Origin: Petrosia ficiformis
Lineage: Eukaryota; Porifera; Demospongiae; Haplosclerida; Petrosiidae
Assembly (NCBI GenBank): GCA_947044365.1
Contig: OX345636.1
Coordinates: 2,748,001 to 2,812,000 of the forward strand
DNA length: 64,000 bases
Direction of reading: 5' to 3'
In this document: one piece after another, positions 62,801 through 64,000 of the stretch
Position numbering within the stretch: position 1 is the first letter of the stretch
Layout: each line of letters starts with the position of its first letter
Position numbers and translations under genes: made by a program
Notes under the pieces: generated by a model
What the model was told of the DNA's origin: nothing
The model's input: the letters and a program-made list of their open reading frames with translations, nothing else
Database searches by the model: none

Positions 62801-63987
62801 ATAATGAAGTGTATGAAACAAACAACACTTTTGTTACATGGAATAGAAATACAAATTTGAAAACATTTCATTATGGGCATTAATTAAAACTGTTATATAA
62901 TTATATTATATATATATATATATAACTTTATATCCTAAAAGACAAAATAAGAATATCAATGAAAGAAATGTATAATTTGTATATATATATATATCTTACA
63001 TCTTATTCTCTGTTTCCTTCGAAAAAGCTCTCAAGTCTACCTCTAAAGTCTCCGTGTGAAAACGAATCACCTCTACCACGTGTTTAGTATGCAAGCATGC
63101 ACGTACGTGCACATACCTGTAGGTGGAGCTAGGTAGCTCTCTATCTTGCATCAATGGTGATGTAGTAGCAACCATTAAATCGATAGTTTTGGTGGTTTGA
63201 AGTGTTTCTTAGCTAGCGACAGCCATGCAAGAGGATCACCTGTGTTTTGTGTGTCTATATTTACTCTCGTTACTGCCCTCGTTTCATCTTAAAGTCGTGA
63301 AACGGTAACTGTGAGTTATAAAACTTGTCATAACTTTAGAACAAAAAGGTTTTAGAAGAATTCCTACGTTATTTTTTTTCCTTGTATAATTTGAAGTGTA
63401 CCAGTACCCATTTTGAAATGTCAATGTTTTTATTTTTCAAGAAAAATTGCTAACACACACACACACACACAGACACACAGACAAAACGATTACCGTACCC
63501 TTCCGCCTACGCTACGCGGCGAGGGTAAAAAGGATTTAGTTATAGTTAACTAAAACAAAACTATTAGTCACATGCAAACAACACAATAAATGTTTTGGTC
63601 AGGTGATTTTTTATGTGCAACAATACTTCTGGTCATGCAATTTCCAGTACATTATTATGAAATAATATCATAATGCATGATTTGAATGCCTACTTGATAA
63701 CGTATGGGATTTATTGTTCTGTTATAAACATAATTATAATTTCACAAAGAGTGTTTTATTACTGCATTTAATGAAGGTTCTAGTAGTATCCTTATAGAAT
63801 ACATAGTTATTATATTATATCAGTTGAAGCAAGTATTATTATATCTATAATTTTATTCTTAATAACATTATTTGTAAACAGATGAATCTTCACTTAACTT
63901 ATAGAAATTGACTTACATATTTACTGCTGACTAAAGTACTCTTCCAGTTAATATCAGCAAGTTCGTGGTTCAATAATGTTTTCACTT
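23346..63987 (-). CDS. Chain of 35 spliced exons: ANK - death - ANK array - paracaspase-like - death domain
   Basis: Read on the minus strand, the exons from 63917-63987 down to 23346-23710 join without a single phase conflict (6,917 bases, about 2,304 residues plus stop). Order: five full or partial single-repeat ANK exons in phase 0 plus a half repeat, a coiled-coil-like linker, two short linkers, death domain 1, a linker, sixteen ANK-module exons with two micro-exons among them, a linker, the paracaspase-like exon, three 57-bp linkers and death domain 2. The 5' end is beyond the window. Alternative: two genes, one ending after death domain 1 by reading through to the stop at 51858, and one starting at an ATG at 49978. 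Phase agreement favours one transcript, but a span over 40 kb is unusual for a sponge. There is no Roc-COR exon. Confidence 0.55.
24130..24560 (+). pseudogene. Non-LTR retrotransposon reverse-transcriptase relic
   Basis: Degraded frames on the plus strand carry LQKGLDAIHDWSRI...MLKLN, LYIDQVTVKHVDFVR and LPHFEYCDTM. Together these resemble the region after the YADD box in LINE reverse transcriptases (L..DL..I..W....KL.LN, then V..LG, then P..EYC...W). Several stops and shifts. It lies in the last intron of the minus gene. Confidence 0.55.
25636..25692 (-). CDS. 57-bp linker exon c
   Basis: Acceptor ttattacttttag|ATATCC, donor GACA|gtaagt, phase 1-1, encoding NIPSDDQQPSQDTPIEESD with the split first codon. 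Acidic and proline-rich, with no domain. Confidence 0.6.
25970..26026 (-). CDS. 57-bp linker exon b
   Basis: Acceptor attattacttcag|GTACC, donor GATA|gtaagt, phase 1-1, encoding GTFRGMPHESIDSSPKEQD. Same length and phase as its neighbours on both sides. Confidence 0.6.
26580..26890. repeat. Intronic low-complexity repeat (GATACCA / GGTATCGA motifs)
   Basis: Recurrent AATACCAA, GGTATCGAGTACAATACC and TATCGATCCC blocks suggest a degraded mobile element inside the intron, with no frame. The right-hand GATATCGATCCC end resembles hAT-type MITE ends but a matching left end was not found. Confidence 0.3.
27283..27690 (+). mobile_element. MITE, near full length (CCCTATGATTGCTTT family)
   Basis: Starts TTTTATGGCC with the small palindrome GGCCTGTAGGGCC, then ATCCCTATGATTGCTTTC. 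It ends TAAAGCAATCATAGGGAT, giving terminal inverted repeats of about 15-17 bases. Internal blocks are GTGAGTATGCGTTGTATACG, GGCTCGGTCAATTAATGGG and GGCATGATAAAGTCAGCCAT. No coding capacity. Confidence 0.75.
27953..28009 (-). CDS. 57-bp linker exon a, follows paracaspase
   Basis: Acceptor tttcttctacag|AGGACAG, donor CAAG|gtataa, phase 1-1, encoding EDSERKSFAEAAPVETSLQ. It takes the place of the plus gene's 116-bp linker but is not clearly alignable to it. Confidence 0.6.
28274..29017 (-). CDS. Paracaspase-like C14 peptidase exon (minus gene)
   Basis: 744 bp, acceptor tttcttcttatag|GCAACC, donor AAAG|gtatgg, phase 1-1, 248 residues. The catalytic His is in FVAFYFAGHGGIDHNGR and the Cys in CRILLFDCCLATQS. 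CLVAYATSRTSESEGD, RGGLWTSHLHNNM and PLPISVILDRTHDAV follow. Both dyad residues are intact. It keeps the fold order of the plus copy but, by eye, shares well under half of its residues. This contrasts with the near-identical ANK exons upstream. Confidence 0.85.
29100..29153 (-). CDS. Linker exon between ANK array and paracaspase
   Basis: 54 bp, acceptor tttttcctc...caattag|AGAGG, donor ACTG|gtaaga, phase 1-1, encoding ERNSNQSPGVSNEQETTT. It occupies the position where the plus gene has the Roc-COR exon. One frame choice at the acceptor (AG two bases later) would give a stop, so the upstream AG is used. Confidence 0.55.
29375..29497. mobile_element. Partial piggyBac-type MITE
   Basis: Shares GAAAGTGAACG and AATGTTGGAAATGGGAAGA with the 45652-46224 element. 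Its right end reads GATCAGTGCTGTAAGGG, the complement of a CCCTTACAGC end. The left part is missing. Confidence 0.5.
29520..29885 (+). mobile_element. MITE copy with degenerate ends
   Basis: Blocks TCTATGATTGCTTTCCC, GAGTATGTGTTGTATACG, GTTAAGGAAGTTGTGCC, GGCATGATAGTCAGCCATG and ACCACAAAGGGGATAC appear in family order. It is allelic in position to 8155-8266 of the other arm, where only the end survives. Confidence 0.65.
30426..30692 (-). CDS. ANK-module exon, last of the minus array
   Basis: 267 bp, phase 1-1, acceptor tgtctgtgtag|AGACAC, donor AAAG|gtgagt. Same shortened end (GITPLRKAKANGKDNV) as partner 7333-7599. Confidence 0.85.
31042..31323 (-). CDS. ANK-module exon (partner of plus exon 7)
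   Basis: 282 bp, phase 1-1. It starts AEAETKCYDAFNEGRHEEA and carries VLHYAAYHGW. Its final repeat reads VVVYLEEAIG, where the partner has VVDYLEEAIG. Confidence 0.85.
32189..32470 (-). CDS. ANK-module exon (partner of plus exon 6)
   Basis: 282 bp, phase 1-1. AEVETQCYDAFSYGREEEA start and LLHCAAYHGWLDIVKVL. The long open stretch upstream of the acceptor is conserved with the other arm but is intron. Confidence 0.85.
33482..33763 (-). CDS. ANK-module exon (partner of plus exon 5)
   Basis: 282 bp, phase 1-1. Only one residue differs from 3671-3952. Variant second repeat with QLNTVCVDNDGNTPLCKAR. Confidence 0.87.
34675..34947 (-). CDS. ANK-module exon (partner of plus exon 4)
   Basis: 273 bp, phase 1-1, acceptor tttgctgtag|AGACG, short class. 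It has LLHCAAYHGW, where the plus partner has LLHFAAYHGW. Confidence 0.85.
35413..35694 (-). CDS. ANK-module exon (partner of plus exon 3)
   Basis: 282 bp, phase 1-1. AEVETKCYDAFKDGRQEEAL start. GNTPLTKAR replaces GNTPLSKAR. Confidence 0.85.
35785..35841. repeat. Palindrome, degraded partner of 1729-1785
   Basis: Same 57-base hairpin with a few arm mismatches, at the mirrored position upstream of the partner exon. Confidence 0.8.
36130..36402 (-). CDS. ANK-module exon (partner of plus exon 2)
   Basis: 273 bp, phase 1-1, acceptor ctaatatag|AGACAC. VVKKLIVENDFNPDCEDDDG is shared with the partner except at one residue. Confidence 0.85.
37352..37633 (-). CDS. ANK-module exon (partner of plus exon 1)
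   Basis: 282 bp, phase 1-1, acceptor ctttag|CTGAAATAG. It starts AEIEKECYNAFNKGKQKEAL and shares AAFHGW and CEDDVGNTPL with plus exon 1. This is the last minus exon whose partner lies in the window. Confidence 0.83.
38280..38390 (-). mobile_element. MITE fragment
   Basis: Reverse orientation: CTTCCTTAACTACGTATACA, then a short TA run, CCCCGTGGAAAGCAATCATA and GGATGGCCCTACGGGCCAT. Only the left third of the element. Confidence 0.65.
38605..38886 (-). CDS. ANK-module exon
   Basis: 282 bp, phase 1-1. The first helix has EEALGLLKQ, where others have EEALRLLKQ. LLHCAAYHGWLDVVKEL and GNTPLSKAKSSGEQ follow. The GEQ variant is shared with 41418-41693. Confidence 0.83.
39180..39277 (-). mobile_element. 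tRNA-derived SINE head (tRNA-Ala-like)
   Basis: On the minus strand: a box-A-like TGTAGCTCAGATGATAGAGC, a seven-base anticodon loop ATAGCAA (anticodon AGC, alanine), and a box-B-like GCGTTCAAATCC. The T-arm stem and the anticodon stem have mismatches, and a TCTGGACATG-type body follows, so this is a SINE rather than a working tRNA gene. It lies in an intron, about 300 bases upstream of the 38605-38886 exon. Confidence 0.55.
40089..40370 (-). CDS. ANK-module exon
   Basis: 282 bp, phase 1-1, acceptor ctttag|GTGAAG, so the split codon becomes Gly (GEVEKKCYDAFNYGRKQEAL). GNTPLSKARSNGKLTVVDYL in the last repeat. Confidence 0.83.
41418..41693 (-). CDS. ANK-module exon with possible alternative start
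   Basis: 276 bp from acceptor gtcaaaag|TTGTTG, phase 1-1. Alternatively it is a first exon beginning at the ATG at 41703 (MSKVVDQCFEAFNHG). No pyrimidine-AG acceptor lies upstream of that ATG. The weak CAAAAG acceptor is phase compatible with the micro-exon 42188-42211. KDSKNFTILHC and GNTPLSKARSSGEQ follow. Confidence 0.7.
42188..42211 (-). CDS. 24-bp micro-exon
   Basis: Acceptor tcatttatgtacag|CAACTTG, donor AAAG|gtacaa, phase 1-1, encoding about eight residues (TCKEDKK). Its duplicate 46710-46733 keeps length, phase and splice sites, which supports it being real. Confidence 0.5.
42530..43940. other. Intron segment with repeat-like inserts
   Basis: Compared with the tandem sister intron (46734-47462) this one is about 1.2 kb longer. 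The extra length includes a block with GTTTATACTTTGTATATAAA near 42600, and an A-rich stretch of recurring AACTAAAACTAAAAG at 43390-43920. No reading frame is supported. Confidence 0.5.
44099..44380 (-). CDS. ANK-module exon
   Basis: 282 bp, phase 1-1, acceptor ctttag|CTAAAG (AKVETKCYDAFNHGRMEEAL). LLKQVKDPRTVKSENNFTIL follows, then GWLDLVKELIVEYQ and GNTPLSKATSNSKHHVV. Confidence 0.83.
45236..45511 (-). CDS. ANK-module exon with possible alternative start (duplicate of 41418-41693)
   Basis: 276 bp, same CAAAAG|TTGTTG acceptor and the same optional ATG (at 45521; MSKVVDQCFEAFNYG). LHTVIDSSNFTIL and CKDDDGNTPLSKAMSNGKKS follow. Donor ATAG|gtacgt. Confidence 0.7.
45652..46224. mobile_element. 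piggyBac-type MITE with TTAA target sites
   Basis: Flanked on both sides by TTAA (45648-45651 and 46225-46228). The right end reads inward as CCCTTAGATGGCTGAGC and the left end as CTGTTAGAGTGCTGATG, an imperfect terminal inverted repeat. The interior is clearly GC-richer than the surroundings and has no transposase. The tandem sister intron lacks it, which confirms insertion. Confidence 0.7.
46710..46733 (-). CDS. 24-bp micro-exon (duplicate of 42188-42211)
   Basis: Acceptor catttatgtacag|CAACTGG, donor AAAG|gtaatg, phase 1-1, encoding TGIEDKK. Confidence 0.5.
47463..47744 (-). CDS. ANK-module exon
   Basis: 282 bp, phase 1-1, acceptor ctttag|CTCAAT (AQLDKKCYDAFNYDRREEAF). AAFHGWLEGVKEL is a variant of the usual AAYHGWLDVV. 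Positional duplicate of 44099-44380. Confidence 0.83.
48111..48392 (-). CDS. ANK-module exon
   Basis: 282 bp, phase 1-1, acceptor atctttag|CTGACATAG (ADIEKDCYDAFNYGRREEAL). FNPNCKDENGNTPLSKATSN in the second repeat. Confidence 0.83.
49591..49971 (-). CDS. Long ANK-module exon, first of the array
   Basis: 381 bp, phase 1-1, acceptor attatgacag|AAATAG or, alternatively, a start at ATG 49978 (MTEIEDRCYSAFNHD). It has one more full ankyrin repeat than the others: LLHCAAHWGWLDTVKLLI, then GLTPLHVASSSGHLDVLQYL, then GETSVDRARIFGKQ. The TPLHVAS...GHLDV repeat is close to the consensus ankyrin motif that the other exons have lost. Donor CATCAT|gtaagt. Confidence 0.8.
50357..50407 (-). CDS. Linker exon between death domain 1 and ANK array
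   Basis: 51 bp, acceptor catttatgtatag|TACCC, donor AAAG|gtaatg, phase 1-1, encoding LPNSPPSPIEDETTTSK. The splice-site context resembles the 24-bp micro-exons downstream, so these are probably related. Confidence 0.55.
51395..51845 (+). mobile_element. MITE, long form
   Basis: Starts TTTTATGGCCCGTAGGGCC then ATCCCTATGATTGC. It has two successive right-hand ends: AAAGCAGTCATAGGAATAC (about 51763) and AAAGCAATCATAGGGACG (about 51805). Same arrangement as 55240-55695. Confidence 0.75.
51929..52186 (-). CDS. Death-domain exon 1
   Basis: 258 bp, acceptor tttcatgcag|ATACTG, donor CCAT|gtgagt, phase 1-1, 86 residues. Helix pattern: DLREVMTATLGVSECYNLGL, IPPDILDNMEND, HRKMLRHWLC, SWLLLANALRRPLVNENGLA. 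This matches the L..V....W..LG...L.I....L..I......LR.ML..W....TW..L..AL order of the death fold, with Cys-Tyr-Asn in place of the usual Trp. If unspliced, the frame reaches a stop at 51858 after about 23 extra residues. Confidence 0.75.
52897..52932 (-). CDS. 36-bp linker exon
   Basis: Acceptor tatactccacag|AAGAGTC, donor AAAAG|gtaatc, phase 1-1, encoding EESLEVDNRILK. Confidence 0.5.
53085..53345. repeat. Hairpin family, second copy
   Basis: Inverted relative to 8385-8995. It contains the GGTCCTATATGCAG / CTATATAATTTATA arms and CATAGCCCAAGCCTGTGAGG loop, followed by half of the GATGGTAACATCTCCTGC hairpin. Intronic. Confidence 0.7.
53500..54130 (-). other. GC-richer intron segment with a short basic open frame
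   Basis: From an ATG at 54043 on the minus strand, about 39 codons read MADLERCERLATLCKRAERD then a Lys/Glu-rich tail and stop. The codon use differs from the AT-rich surroundings. No family was recognised and it may belong to a transposon. Ends are undefined. Confidence 0.3.
54814..54876 (-). CDS. 63-bp linker exon
   Basis: Acceptor ttatttatttacag|ATGACA, donor CACAG|gtagtt, phase 1-1, encoding NDNNSTEPLEPLAVTTNLQ and ST. Ser/Thr/Asn-rich, with no domain. Confidence 0.55.
55240..55695 (+). mobile_element. MITE, long form
   Basis: TTTTATGGCCCGTAGGGCCA, CCTATGATTGCTTTCCACGG, GAGTATGCGTTGTATACG, and ends AAAGCAGTTATAGGGATAC and AAGCAATCATAAGGATG. Best-preserved copy in the window together with 51395-51845. 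Confidence 0.75.
56423..56459 (-). CDS. 37-bp coiled-coil-like linker exon
   Basis: Acceptor aatcctttacag|CAGAAG, donor GAAA|gtaagt. It enters in phase 0 and leaves in phase 1, encoding QKQQDRLQEKEE. This exon converts the phase-0 ANK block upstream into the phase-1 series downstream, so it is needed for a single reading frame. Confidence 0.55.
56737..56839. repeat. Imperfect palindrome upstream of a Crypton-like frame
   Basis: Arms TAGTTATATCATGC, CACGAGTGCTATATTGGAT and TTATATGCACC close around GAGCCCGAGGCC near 56790. It sits 74 bases before the ATG at 56913. Confidence 0.8.
56913..57260 (+). pseudogene. Crypton-like / DUF3504-type fragment with in-frame stop
   Basis: MADKENVPLSKKRKLSLSLK, then STHWAMKNFIDW and CPEEVLLPSFSAEVLN, with a stop at 57168-57170. 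The same frame continues with WLSVYVAETRS and YSLLSGILRHMK, which match the next conserved block of the family, so the stop is a disabling mutation. It lies opposite in strand to the surrounding minus gene, in one of its introns. Related to 18093-18566 (KENVPL and WA.(R/K)NF.DW shared). Confidence 0.6.
57461..57493. repeat. (TA)n microsatellite
   Basis: Pure TA run of about 33 bases near the right side of the Crypton-like fragment. Confidence 0.9.
57647..57721 (-). CDS. Half-ANK exon, last of the N-terminal block
   Basis: 75 bp, acceptor tgttcacag|GATGGT, donor GCGATG|gtatat, phase 0-0, encoding DGMTPLDVANVMGSDESAEL and LKEAM. Capping ankyrin repeat. Confidence 0.75.
58150..58505 (+). mobile_element. 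MITE copy, diverged
   Basis: GGGGCATCCCTATGATTGCT start, GTATACATATTAATGAAGTT, CTCAAGCTCTTACAGACCAG, and end AAAGCAATCATAGGGAATAC. Confidence 0.65.
58708..58806 (-). CDS. Single ANK-repeat exon
   Basis: Exactly 99 bp (33 residues), phase 0-0, acceptor ttctctacag|CGTGGA, donor GATAAT|gttagt. RGRTALHDAANSNYIELLKI then LLLNGAQMD: a full canonical ankyrin unit per exon. Confidence 0.8.
59750..59850 (+). repeat. Dispersed repeat, copy 2
   Basis: ACACTTGCCATGGTAGGTCC, GATATCCAATAAAATA and GATTGCCATGGTAGCATATG match 9096-9200 in order. A TA run follows. Confidence 0.55.
60018..60107 (-). CDS. Single ANK-repeat exon
   Basis: 90 bp (30 residues), phase 0-0, acceptor ttttatatag|AATGAT, donor AATACA|gtgagt. 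NDETVLFKQISAEVAQLVVD then NGAPLDHMNT. First helix shortened by three residues. Confidence 0.75.
61271..61360 (-). CDS. Single ANK-repeat exon
   Basis: 90 bp, phase 0-0, acceptor tactctgtag|AGTAAC, donor AATGTC|gtgagt. SNEPPIFFCKSTEIAQLLLD then HGAQLDHTNV. Sister of 60018-60107 by length and pattern. Confidence 0.75.
61922..62020 (-). CDS. Single ANK-repeat exon
   Basis: 99 bp, phase 0-0, acceptor tgattacacag|CATCAC, donor AATAAA|gtaagt. HHASFLHCAVWLQKVEVVQY then LLEKGISVDIENK. A full ankyrin unit. Confidence 0.8.
62560..63560. other. Intron insert of mixed composition
   Basis: Bounded by TTTTAGTTATAGTTATAG-like stretches on the left (62577) and TTAGTTATAGTTAACTAAAA on the right (63537). Inside, 62732-63527 is GC-richer at both edges (GCGCCGTCGGGACGGGACCC at left, CCTACGCTACGCGGCGAGGG at right) and has a CA run at 63453-63470. 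Probably one element nested in another; no frame. Confidence 0.4.
63917..63987 (-). CDS. Partial ANK exon at window edge
   Basis: 71 bp, acceptor cccatttgcag|AAGTGA, donor AAATAT|gtaagt. It enters in phase 1 and leaves in phase 0, encoding EVKTLLNHELADINWKSTLV, the second half of an ankyrin repeat. Upstream exons lie outside the window. Confidence 0.65.
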
Positions 63988-64000
63988 CTGCAAATGGGCA

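Noticed and set aside
1..64000. CRISPR array or bacterial operon interpretation of the regularly spaced repeats
   Set aside because: The repeats are coding exons of 267-282 bp with introns of variable size and eukaryotic splice sites.

Overview
This is a eukaryotic, AT-rich, intron-rich window, most likely from a demosponge such as Amphimedon or a relative. That placement is an inference from the kinds of genes present: ankyrin (ANK), Roc-COR GTPase, paracaspase-like and death domains in one protein, Cys/His-rich COR tails, and ISL2EU and Crypton-like elements. No organism-specific marker was seen. Gene models were built by hand from open frames, AG/GT borders and reading-phase agreement across introns. 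All consecutive exons listed below are phase compatible, which is the main support for the models.

Layout. (1) 1-16361, plus strand: the 3' part of a large gene. It has eight ANK-module exons (267-282 bp, each starting and ending in phase 1), one 2.19 kb exon for a Roc-COR GTPase, one exon for a paracaspase-like C14 peptidase with His and Cys present, three short acidic linker exons and a terminal death-domain exon. About 1,903 residues are visible. (2) 16362-23345: the spacer between two tail-to-tail genes. It holds an AP-endonuclease-like last exon, a minisatellite, a 0.87 kb element with inverted ends carrying a Crypton-like (DUF3504-type) reading frame, a large palindrome, and a decayed ISL2EU transposon (THAP/DDE transposase converging on a YqaJ/PHD/SWIM reading frame). 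(3) 23346-63987, minus strand: a chain of 35 phase-compatible exons. Read 5' to 3', it gives single-repeat ANK exons, linkers, a first death domain, sixteen ANK-module exons, a paracaspase-like exon, three equal-sized linkers and a second death domain. It could be one giant gene or two adjacent ones.

The plus gene and the 3' half of the minus chain are inverted paralogues. The eight plus ANK exons pair one-to-one and in order with minus exons from 37633 down to 30426. In that block introns are also alignable and proteins differ by only a few residues per exon. Beyond a miniature transposon near 8266 (plus) and 29800 (minus) the similarity collapses: the paracaspase and death domains are clearly divergent, and the Roc-COR exon exists only in the plus gene. 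Nearly identical sensor arrays are therefore joined to different effector halves.

Putative function is inference: ANK arrays as recognition modules, Roc-COR as a nucleotide switch, paracaspase as protease and death domain as adaptor. This resembles innate immune or death receptors without a NACHT domain. Introns are full of miniature elements (a recurrent family ending CCCTATGATTGCTTT, a piggyBac-type, a hAT-type, a tRNA-derived SINE and nested hairpins).
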